Below are positions 18,511 through 26,234 of a stretch of DNA of 45,580 bases, piece by piece. The stretch is from Clostridia bacterium. Its GTDB lineage: Bacteria; Bacillota; Clostridia; Christensenellales; Aristaeellaceae. A program made the translations under genes and the position numbers. The stretch covers positions 1 through 45,580 of the forward strand of contig JAFUHD010000157.1 in the NCBI GenBank assembly GCA_017469025.1, written 5' to 3'. The notes below the pieces were generated by a model. It made no database searches. It had not been told where the DNA came from and saw nothing but the letters and a program-made list of their open reading frames with translations. Numbering within the stretch: the first letter of the stretch is position 1; each line of letters begins with the position of its first letter.

Positions 18511-19851
18511 ATGATAAAGATGGGAAACGAAGGCAGAAAAGTGCCCAGGCGCATTGCGCAGACAGTACTCAATTCACTGAAAGGCGGCGTTGTGCCGAGA
18601 ATCGGCCTGCCGTATATTGCAGTGGGACGGAAGAATGAGATTGAAGCGTTGCTGCATGATGTGGACATCATTATGGAGGGCGGGGCTTCATTCCGGTTTA
18701 TCGTCGGACGGTATGGTGCCGGAAAAAGCTTTCTCATTCAGACGATCCGCAATTATGTCATGGACCGCGGTTTTATTGTTGCGGATGCGGATTTGTCGCC
18801 GGAACGCAGGCTGCAGGGAACAAAGGGCCAGGGACTGGCAACCTACAGGGAGCTGATTGGCAATTTATCCACGAAGACGAAACCGGAAGGCGGCGCACTG
18901 ACACTGGTTCTTGACCGCTGGATTAACAGCGTCCAGACGGAGGCCATGCAGGAGAGCGGTGCCATGCCGGGTGACCCGCAGCTCACGAAGCTTGTGGACA
19001 GGAAGATCTTTGAGGTCACTTCTACGGTCAGTGAAATGGTGCACGGATTTGAATTCGCGCGGCTGCTGTCCGTTTATTATCATGCGTATCTTGACGGCGA
19101 CGACGAGATGAAGATGAAAGTGGTACGCTGGTTCCGTGGCGAATATGCGCTTAAACGTGAGGCACGCGAGGAACTGGGCGTCAACATCATCATCACGGAT
19201 GATGACTGGTATGAGTATCTGAAGCTCTTTGCCATGTTTTTCCGCCTGGCCGGCTATACCGGCATGATGATCATGATTGATGAGCTGGTCAATCTCTACA
19301 AGATACCCAATGCCGTTTCCCGTCAGTACAACTATGAGAAACTGCTGACCATGTACAATGATACGCTGCAGGGGAAGGCAAAGTATCTGGGAATCATCAT
19401 GGGTGCAACGCCGCAGGCGGTTGAAGACAAGCGGCGGGGCGTCTACAGCTATGAGGCACTGCGCTCCCGCCTGGCAGAGGGCAAGTTTTCAAAGCCCGGT
19501 GCCAGGGACCTGCTTGCACCGGTTATCCGGCTGGATCCGCTGACGCCTGAGGAGATGCTGGTCCTGTGTGAAAAGCTGCAGGGAATGCATATGGACCTTT
19601 ACGGCTATGAGGGCCGGCTGGGGACGGAGGACCTGGCGGCATTTATGCAGACGGAGTACAGCCGGGTCGGGGCAGAGCAGCATATTACGCCGCGTGAGAT
19701 TATCCGGGATTTCATTGAACTGCTGGATCTGCTCTACCAGAATCCCGAGATAAGCATGAAATCCCTGATGGATTCGGATTCCTTTACCTATGCAGCCCCG
19801 GAGGCTGTCTCAAACCAGGCAGATGAGGCTTATGCGGAGTTTACGATATGA
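18511..19851 (+). CDS. BrxD-like P-loop ATPase (DUF2791)
   Basis: 446 residues. The opening KVPRRIAQTVLNSLKGGVVP and the following RIGLPYIAVGR, with Walker A GRYGAGKS at 66-73 and Walker B MIMIDE at 253-258, are typical of the DUF2791 ATP-binding proteins, which include BrxD of type 2 BREX phage-defence systems. KYLGIIMGATPQ near 291 fits a sensor-1 segment. The P-loop is intact, so it is probably an active ATPase, perhaps loading the helicase. AAGGACGG precedes the ATG. Its last codons overlap the helicase start (ATGA), implying translational coupling. None of the other BREX components (PglX methylase, PglZ phosphatase) is present. Confidence 0.88.
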   Translation: MIKMGNEGRKVPRRIAQTVLNSLKGGVVPRIGLPYIAVGRKNEIEALLHDVDIIMEGGASFRFIVGRYGAGKSFLIQTIRNYVMDRGFIVADADLSPERRLQGTKGQGLATYRELIGNLSTKTKPEGGALTLVLDRWINSVQTEAMQESGAMPGDPQLTKLVDRKIFEVTSTVSEMVHGFEFARLLSVYYHAYLDGDDEMKMKVVRWFRGEYALKREAREELGVNIIITDDDWYEYLKLFAMFFRLAGYTGMMIMIDELVNLYKIPNAVSRQYNYEKLLTMYNDTLQGKAKYLGIIMGATPQAVEDKRRGVYSYEALRSRLAEGKFSKPGARDLLAPVIRLDPLTPEEMLVLCEKLQGMHMDLYGYEGRLGTEDLAAFMQTEYSRVGAEQHITPREIIRDFIELLDLLYQNPEISMKSLMDSDSFTYAAPEAVSNQADEAYAEFTI

Positions 19852-22097
19852 ATGTGTTTGAACGGTATGCACCGTTTATCCGGGAGTACATTTACCAGTC
19901 CGGATGGCAGATGCTGCGCGGCATCCAGAATGCTGCCGGAGAGGCCATTTTCGGGACGGATCAGAATGTACTCCTGACAGCATCGACTGCATCCGGCAAA
20001 ACGGAGGCAGCCTTTTTCCCCATTCTGACACTGCTGGAGGAAAATCCGTCATCCAGTGTTGGTGTACTTTACATTGCCCCTCTCAAGGCGCTGATTAACG
20101 ACCAGTTCGGCCGCCTGAATGAGCTGTGCGAAGAAGAAGGCATTGCGGTCACCAAGTGGCACGGGGACGCTTCCCAGACGCAGAAACGCAGGCTCCTCAG
20201 GCATCCTTCCGGCATTCTGCAGATTACTCCGGAGTCGCTTGAGGCGCTCATGATGACGAAGCACATGGAGATACCATCCCTGTTCGGTGACCTTCGCTTT
20301 ATCGTGATCGATGAAATTCATTCGCTTCTGCGCGCAGACCGCGGGCTGCAGACATTCTGTCTCATTGAACGCGTCTGCCGGCTTGCAGGGTGTCAGCCGC
20401 GCCGCATCGGCCTTTCGGCCACCATTGGCAAACCGGAGGAGGCTGGGAAATTCCTCTCTGCCGGCAGCGGCAGGGGGACCATCATTCCGAAATTTGAAGG
20501 CGCACGCGAGGTCTGGCGCCTCAGCATGGAGCACTTCTATAAGACAGCGCCGCAGGCCGACGAGGACGATAACCGGGAGATTGAGACCCCGATTCTTGAA
20601 CCGGCAACAGATAAGGCACCGGATCAGGCAGATCCCGGTCTTGCCTATGTCTTTGAACATACGCGTGGCAAAAAGTGCCTGATCTTTACCAATTCACGGG
20701 AGGAGTGCGAGTCCGTCTGCCAGAATCTCAGACAGTACTGCGAGGCGGTAAATGAGCCGGACCGTTTTCTCATTCATCACGGAAACCTTTCAACGGCCTA
20801 CCGGGAGAGTGCGGAGGAGGAGATGAAGGACGATGACTCCCTCATGTCCGTCTGTGCCACCGCTACGCTTGAACTGGGCATTGACATCGGCCGCCTGGAA
20901 CGGGCATTTCATCTGGAAGCGCCGTTTACCGTTTCCGGATTTCTTCAGCGCCTGGGCAGGACCGGCCGGCGCGGAAATCCGTCTGAGATGTGGTTTGTCA
21001 TGCGGGAGGAGCATGCGGAGTCACGTGCGCTTCTGCCGGAGACCATTCCATGGTACCTGATTCAGGGCATTGCCCTGGTACAGCTGTATATTGAGGAACG
21101 TTTCGTGGAACCGCCGCGGACGGACCGGATGCCTTACAGCCTGCTGTATCATCAGACGATGAGTACGCTTGCCGCATGCGGCGAAATGACGCCGGCGGAG
21201 CTGGCTTCAAGGGTCCTGTCGCTTTCCTGCTTTCACCGGATTACCCAGGATGATTACAGGGAGCTCCTGCGGCATCTCATCAGGACGGATCACATCAACC
21301 GGACAGAGGGCGGTGGACTCATTGTCGGCATTACCGGTGAACGCATTATCTCCAGCTACAAGTTTTATGCCGTATTCCAGGAAAACATAGAGTACAAGGT
21401 CAGAAGCGGTTCTGAGGAGCTTGGCACCATCGTGAAACCGCCGCCAGTCGGCGACAAGATTGCCATTGCAGGGCGCGTCTGGGTGGTGGACGAGGTTGAC
21501 CACAGGAATCGTGAGGTTTTCTGTACACTGGTCAAGGGCAACATTCCGGCCTATTTCGGGGATGTGGCAGGGGATATTCATACGAAAATCCTGCAGCGCA
21601 TGTATCAGGTGCTGAATGAGGACAAACAGTATCCGTACCTGATGCGCCATGCTGTCTGCAGACTGGGCAGCGTACGCGCCTCGTTCAATGCCTCAGGGCT
21701 CAAAGACCGTCCGCTGATCCATCTCGGCGGGAAAATGTGGGCACTGTTTCCCTGGCTGGGCAGCTATGCCTTCCTTGCCCTGGAACGCTTTCTCAAGACC
21801 CGCTGCGCCGGACGGCTGGGACTGAAAGGTCTCAATACAAGGCGCCCGTATTATATGCAGTTCACCATGACGGCAGATGAAGATCTGTTCTACTCGGTGA
21901 CGGCAGAGGAGGCGCGGCGGGAGATCGATCCCATGGAACTGGTCTATCCGGGAGAAGTGCCTGTTTTTGAAAAGTATGACGAGTATGTGCCGCCTGAACT
22001 GATCCGCAAAGGGTTTGCATATGGCGTGCTCGATATAGAGGGAATGCGGCGGGCTGTTCTCGGGTGGCAGGCCGGCAGCATAATTCCTGCCGGGTAA
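19848..22097 (+). CDS. BrxHI-like superfamily 2 DEAD/DEAH helicase
   Basis: 749 residues with a full set of SF2 helicase motifs: I TASGKT (47-52), Ia APLKALINDQ, II DEIH (155-158), III SAT (190-192), IV FTNSREE, V ATATLELGIDIG (about 337-348) and VI QRLGRTGRRG (367-376). The C-terminal 370 residues are the accessory region of Lhr-like and BrxHI helicases. It should be an ATP-driven DNA or RNA translocase. Start overlaps the previous stop by 4 bases. The pairing of this helicase with a DUF2791 ATPase is the hallmark of type 2 BREX, but here the partners are TerB proteins. Confidence 0.9.
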   Translation: MNVFERYAPFIREYIYQSGWQMLRGIQNAAGEAIFGTDQNVLLTASTASGKTEAAFFPILTLLEENPSSSVGVLYIAPLKALINDQFGRLNELCEEEGIAVTKWHGDASQTQKRRLLRHPSGILQITPESLEALMMTKHMEIPSLFGDLRFIVIDEIHSLLRADRGLQTFCLIERVCRLAGCQPRRIGLSATIGKPEEAGKFLSAGSGRGTIIPKFEGAREVWRLSMEHFYKTAPQADEDDNREIETPILEPATDKAPDQADPGLAYVFEHTRGKKCLIFTNSREECESVCQNLRQYCEAVNEPDRFLIHHGNLSTAYRESAEEEMKDDDSLMSVCATATLELGIDIGRLERAFHLEAPFTVSGFLQRLGRTGRRGNPSEMWFVMREEHAESRALLPETIPWYLIQGIALVQLYIEERFVEPPRTDRMPYSLLYHQTMSTLAACGEMTPAELASRVLSLSCFHRITQDDYRELLRHLIRTDHINRTEGGGLIVGITGERIISSYKFYAVFQENIEYKVRSGSEELGTIVKPPPVGDKIAIAGRVWVVDEVDHRNREVFCTLVKGNIPAYFGDVAGDIHTKILQRMYQVLNEDKQYPYLMRHAVCRLGSVRASFNASGLKDRPLIHLGGKMWALFPWLGSYAFLALERFLKTRCAGRLGLKGLNTRRPYYMQFTMTADEDLFYSVTAEEARREIDPMELVYPGEVPVFEKYDEYVPPELIRKGFAYGVLDIEGMRRAVLGWQAGSIIPAG

Positions 22098-22175
22098 AGC
22101 GCTGCAGCCTTCAATGGATATGGCCGCCGCTATGCACGGGGCACCGTATAACGCCATTTGATGAAAAATAACACG

Positions 22176-22228
22176 GCTGATCGCTAAAGCGATGCGGTGC
22201 CGAAAGCACGACTATGTCATTAAAGGAG
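22176..22228 (+). repeat. Dispersed leader repeat, variant copy
   Basis: The conserved part GATGCGGTGCCGAAAGCACG and CTATGTCATTAAAGGAG is well kept, but the usual CCAGCAC hairpin is replaced by a short ATCGCTAAAGCGAT hairpin. No plus-strand gene follows, so its ribosome-site end serves nothing here. TCATTAAAG (22217-22225) can pair with CTTTAATGA (22239-22247), which would hide the site. Confidence 0.7.
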
Positions 22229-22271
22229 TTTTGTAAGACTTTAATGACGTACAATTGCCCAAATGCCAAAA

Positions 22272-22313
22272 ATGCTAGAACAGCAGGACGGATTCGTCCT
22301 GCTGTTCTAGCAT
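22272..22313. terminator. Perfect 19-bp hairpin between convergent operons
   Basis: ATGCTAGAACAGCAGGACG and its exact complement flank a 4-base loop. The T tract is absent on the plus side. It lies between the helicase operon and the opposing ABC transporter operon and probably stops transcription from either side; it could also be a protein-binding or mobile-element palindrome. Confidence 0.6.
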
Positions 22314-22453
22314 AATCTGGTTTTAAGGTGCTGTCCTGATCCGGAATGGCAGCATGGTATGCATGCAAGGAGGGATGGAGACGGCATATCTGTCCTGTCT
22401 ATCCTGCCGGGAGAGTGATTTTTCGTTGCATCATCCGGTCATGCAATGCCGTT

Positions 22454-23335
22454 TCATCCCTTGACAGAACCGATCATGACACCTGTTACAAAGTACTTCT
22501 GTACAAAAGGATAGATGACCAGCATCGGAATGATCGATATCATAATAACGCAGTACTTGAACAGTGTACGGATCTGGTTTGCTGCACTGGTATCAAGTGC
22601 GTCCACTTCATTTACGCTGGATGTCTCCGCAATCACGATTTCCCTTAGCCACAGCTGCAGGGGAAACATGCTTCTGTTCTTTACATAAAGTGCGGTATGG
22701 AACCAGGAATTCCAGTGCTGAACCGCATAAAAGAGAACAATAACCGCAAGAATGGATTTGCTGACCGGTAAGACGATCCGGGTCAGAATGCGGAGATGGC
22801 CGGCACCGTCAATTTCCGCGGCTTCTGTCAGGGATGACGGAATGCTTTCAAAAGAGGAACGCATGATCATGATGTTAAAGACAGATACGCAGTAAGGAAG
22901 GACGATGGCCCATATTGTATCGAGCATTTTGAAGTTCCGGATCACCATATAGGTCGGGACCAGACCGCCGTTAAAGAGCATAGTGAATGTAATGATAAAG
23001 TTGATCTGTTTTTTGAACATCAGATTCTGCCTGGACAGGCCGTATGCGGCAAGGATGGTCAGAACAGTGCCTATGGCTGTACCAATGACCATATAGATAA
23101 GGGTATTCAGGTATCCCTGCTGAATGTAGGAGGTATGCAGGACCTTGTTATAACCGGCAAAGGTCCATGTGCCCAGCGGCCAGGTCAGAACGCCCCTGTA
23201 CGCATTGAGCATCAGCGGCTGGCTGACAGAGCTGCAGAAGACGTGCCAGATCGGCAGCAGGCAGGCCAGGGAAACAAGCAGCAGGATCAGTGTGTTGATC
23301 ACGGAAAAAACGATATCGCCAAATGTGCGTTTCAT
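22454..23335 (-). CDS. Carbohydrate ABC transporter permease (YtcP-like)
   Basis: 293 residues with six membrane helices and the inner-membrane permease EAA loop (EAAEIDGAGHLRILTRIVLP) that docks the ATPase. It opens with the short KRTFGDIVF leader of the LplC/YtcP type. The chosen ATG follows AAGGGGGGATGCAGC. It forms the sugar importer with the permease at 23349 and the binding protein at 24385, all on one transcript. No ATPase gene is present; such importers usually share a distant MsmX-type ATPase. Confidence 0.92.
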   Translation of the reverse strand: MKRTFGDIVFSVINTLILLLVSLACLLPIWHVFCSSVSQPLMLNAYRGVLTWPLGTWTFAGYNKVLHTSYIQQGYLNTLIYMVIGTAIGTVLTILAAYGLSRQNLMFKKQINFIITFTMLFNGGLVPTYMVIRNFKMLDTIWAIVLPYCVSVFNIMIMRSSFESIPSSLTEAAEIDGAGHLRILTRIVLPVSKSILAVIVLFYAVQHWNSWFHTALYVKNRSMFPLQLWLREIVIAETSSVNEVDALDTSAANQIRTLFKYCVIMISIIPMLVIYPFVQKYFVTGVMIGSVKG

Positions 23336-23348
23336 GCTGCATCCCCCC

Positions 23349-24299
23349 TTACCACAGGCTGGTTTCTGCAAACCGGCGGCTGACTGCATTGGCTGAGACG
23401 ACAAAGATCAGGTTAATGATGGAGTTAAACAGGCCGATTGCGGCACCGTAGCTGTAATCCGTTCCCTCACCAAGGGATACCCGGTAAACATAGCTGGTGA
23501 TTACGTCTGCTTTTTCATATGTTGCCGGATTGTAAAGCAGGATGATCTTCTGGTAATTGATGCTCATAAAGCTTCCGATTTTCAGAATCAGCATGATGAC
23601 GCAGGTTGAGGCCAGACCCGGCAGGGTAATGTGCCAGGTCTGCTGCCAGCGGTTGGCACCGTCTATGCGTGCCGCTTCATACAGGCTCTCATCAATGGAG
23701 CCTAGGGCGGAGAGGTAGACAATGACGCCATAGCCGAGCCCCTGCCAGATGCCGGAGATGACAAAGACTTCCTGGAAGTACTTTGGGTTGGCTAGCAGAG
23801 ACTCCTGTTTACCGGTAAACAGGCCTATGAAATTGCTGATTGCACTGCCCTGTTCCGTAAAGTCCATGACCATGCCGCAGACAACAACAAGAGAGATGAA
23901 GTAGGGCAGATATGTAACGGTCTGGACGACACGCTTGAAGGCTGTCACACGGACTTCGTTGAGCAGCAGTGCAAATATGATGGTAATCGGAAAAGAATAC
24001 AGGATGTCTTTAAAACCAATGGTAAGTGTATTGGTCAGCAGACGGTTAAAATAGATGCTCGAGAAGAAGCGGCGGAAGTTATCAAGGCCCACCCACTGAC
24101 TGTGCAGCAGTCCAAGACGGATCCTGTAGTTCTGAAATGCCATGATAACGCCGCCCATGGGCAGATAGTTGAAAATGATAAAGAACAGCAGGACGGGCAG
24201 GAGCATCAGGTAGACACTCCAGTTTTTCTGAAGATCGCGCTTTGCTCTCTGGCCGTATGTCCGCTGATGCTTTTGTAAAGCGCGTTTTTCTTTCTGCAA
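23349..24299 (-). CDS. Carbohydrate ABC transporter permease (LplB/YteP-like)
   Basis: 316 residues with a charged N-terminal tail, six membrane helices and the EAA loop (EAARIDGANRWQQTWHITLP). The NYLPMGGVIMAFQNYRI segment after helix 1 is typical of LplB/YteP permeases, which import oligosaccharides such as rhamnogalacturonan or mannan fragments. The sugar here is unknown. The next gene starts 13 bases later. Confidence 0.93.
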   Translation of the reverse strand: MQKEKRALQKHQRTYGQRAKRDLQKNWSVYLMLLPVLLFFIIFNYLPMGGVIMAFQNYRIRLGLLHSQWVGLDNFRRFFSSIYFNRLLTNTLTIGFKDILYSFPITIIFALLLNEVRVTAFKRVVQTVTYLPYFISLVVVCGMVMDFTEQGSAISNFIGLFTGKQESLLANPKYFQEVFVISGIWQGLGYGVIVYLSALGSIDESLYEAARIDGANRWQQTWHITLPGLASTCVIMLILKIGSFMSINYQKIILLYNPATYEKADVITSYVYRVSLGEGTDYSYGAAIGLFNSIINLIFVVSANAVSRRFAETSLW

Positions 24300-24348
24300 T
24301 TAAGAACCACCTTCTGTCAGTAAAATCAGGAATTAACCAACAGCGAAA

Positions 24349-24371
24349 GGCTCCGCGAAAATCGCGAAGCC
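24349..24371 (-). terminator. Intercistronic hairpin
   Basis: A 9-bp stem with one G-U pair (24349-24357 with 24363-24371) lies between the binding-protein gene and the first permease gene. It could protect the upstream mRNA or partly stop transcription, giving more binding protein than permease, as in many ABC operons. Confidence 0.55.
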
Positions 24372-24384
24372 CTTCAGGAGCGTG

Positions 24385-25956
24385 TTAACGGGCGTTATAA
24401 CGGTCGAGAGCAGCCTGTTTGATGGCAATTGCGCGATCAATGCCCATATCCCGGATCTTGGAACGGAATGATTCGAAATCATAGGAGCTTGTGCCCATGA
24501 TCATCTTTGTGGTCTCTTCAAGCACAAAGGATTCGATGTCATCCATAATGACAGCCAGGTCATGGCTCTCATCCGAGGTCGGCGTCAGGAAGGAGGAAAG
24601 CTCCCAGTCATCCGGAATGGAGCACCATTTCCGCTGGCTCTCCAGCTGCTCCGGCGTCCAGGAACCCATAACGCGGGAATAGTCCTCATACGGTGCATTC
24701 GTCATGGTGTAGTAGCAGCGTGCCTGGTTCTTCGTCATACCTTCCTGGTTGTTGTTGATCTTATCGCCCCAGGAAAGGGTGCCGTCTTCGTTGACCACAT
24801 ATGTCTCACCTTCACGCAGGCCGTAATTGAATACGTTTACATAGTCGAGGTTGTAGAAGATATCAAGCCATTTTACGGCAATCTCAGGATACTTGCAGTC
24901 GGCGGAGATGGCGATGCAGCGGTCGACGACCTGGGTATCCATGGCGCGCAGATGAAGCTCGTCACCGACGTTTACGACAGGATGATAGGTACCGACAAGA
25001 TTGAAATCAGGATTGGTTGCACCGGCACTTGGATAGTACTGTGTGCCTGCCCAGGAGGCGAAGGTTGCCCATGCGCCGATCCGGTCATTGAGAACAAGAT
25101 CGTCATCCGGCTCTGCAGCAGGTCCCTGCAGGGCGAAATCCGGATAAATCAGGCCTTCTTTGTACCACTGGGCCATCATTTTTACATACTCGCCGTATCC
25201 GTCTTCCATGGGTCCGAACTTGACTTCTCCGTCCTTCTGGAAGAAGGTACGGTTTACACCATAGCCGGACATCCAGCTGTCATTGTCACAGGAGCCTGCA
25301 TAATTGAGGAGCAGCGGATACTCAATGCCGATCTCCTTGAACTTTGTCAGGACATTGTGCCAGTCATCATAGGTTACGGGAAGCTCGGCGCCAATGCGGT
25401 CAAGGAAGTCTTGGCGGACAGCAGGACCGAAGTTGCCCTCACGTCCATTGTACATGTAGATGTTGTTGAATCCCCAGCGCAGGCCGGCATCGGTGGCGGC
25501 ATCACTTGCAATTTTCGGATTCTCGTTCAGAATCTTCATGTAGTTCGGTGCGTAGGCATCCATCAGTTCATTGAGGCGGAGATAATAGCCATCCTCGACA
25601 GCCCGGTCCGGACCATCCACGTACTGATAGGTGCTGGTGGTCAGCAGGAAATCCGGAAGGCGGTCATCTGCAAAGAGAAGGTTGAAGGATTCCTTTTCTG
25701 TGCTGACGGTCGGATGAATGAACTCAATATGAACGTTTGTCTGCTCTTCCAGCCATTTCATAACTTCTGTGTCAGCTACGGAATTAACTCCGTCTGCAAA
25801 GAAGCTCGGCTGGTTGATTGCGTACCAGAATGTAAAGGTGATGGGTTCGTCTGTCAGCCAGAGTTCGCCGTGTTCATCTGCCAGACTCAGGGCTGCTGCG
25901 CCTGTGAGCAATACAAGCGCCAGTATCAGGCAAAGCTGTTTGGAAAAATGTTTCAT
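24385..25956 (-). CDS. Sugar-binding protein of the LplA type
   Basis: 523 residues. A signal peptide (hydrophobic core about residues 7-24, ending LSLADE) lacks a lipobox Cys. The mature start, LWLTDEPITFTFWYAIN, and later patterns (RWGFNNIYMYNGREGN, DYWSG-like and YKEGLIYPDF) match LplA/YtcQ-type binding proteins. It captures an oligosaccharide for the two permeases downstream. AAAGGAG precedes the ATG. It is the first gene of its operon and divergent from the AraC-type regulator gene. Confidence 0.92.
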   Translation of the reverse strand: MKHFSKQLCLILALVLLTGAAALSLADEHGELWLTDEPITFTFWYAINQPSFFADGVNSVADTEVMKWLEEQTNVHIEFIHPTVSTEKESFNLLFADDRLPDFLLTTSTYQYVDGPDRAVEDGYYLRLNELMDAYAPNYMKILNENPKIASDAATDAGLRWGFNNIYMYNGREGNFGPAVRQDFLDRIGAELPVTYDDWHNVLTKFKEIGIEYPLLLNYAGSCDNDSWMSGYGVNRTFFQKDGEVKFGPMEDGYGEYVKMMAQWYKEGLIYPDFALQGPAAEPDDDLVLNDRIGAWATFASWAGTQYYPSAGATNPDFNLVGTYHPVVNVGDELHLRAMDTQVVDRCIAISADCKYPEIAVKWLDIFYNLDYVNVFNYGLREGETYVVNEDGTLSWGDKINNNQEGMTKNQARCYYTMTNAPYEDYSRVMGSWTPEQLESQRKWCSIPDDWELSSFLTPTSDESHDLAVIMDDIESFVLEETTKMIMGTSSYDFESFRSKIRDMGIDRAIAIKQAALDRYNAR

Positions 25957-26234
25957 GGGTTGTCTCCTTTCGAATTTGCTTTAATGTGATGATCACACCG
26001 GTCACCCACATTTTAGACAATTCCGGTTCTTTCCCGTAAGAAACAGTTTCCCAAATTGGCATCAATTCCGCCAGTTTCAGCAGGTATCATTTTCTTTATA
26101 TGGGTATCATATCTGCACCAAAGGCGTCTGAACGGTGGAGTTGGTTACCAAGTGTGACAATTTGTTTCCCTGACACGTTTGACCGCTCAGCAGACGGTGT
26201 GATATGCTCCTACTGTCAGGAGAGTGATGTCAGG
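25957..26234. promoter_or_regulatory. Divergent promoter region
   Basis: 278 bases between the binding-protein gene and the regulator gene. It should hold promoters for both and the regulator's operator. I see a TAAAAT hexamer on the minus strand near 26011 but no convincing paired -35, so no boxes are assigned. The proximal plus-strand part (26100 on) is an open frame but is read here as leader because the better ribosome site lies before 26235. Confidence 0.5.

Noticed and set aside
18511-22097. Complete BREX type 2 locus
   Set aside because: Only the ATPase and helicase types match; no PglX, PglZ, PglW or PglY gene is in the flanking sequence.
24562-25989. Long open frame (475 codons) antisense to the sugar-binding protein gene
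   Set aside because: The sense frame is a clear LplA-type protein; the antisense translation has no family pattern and no ribosome site.
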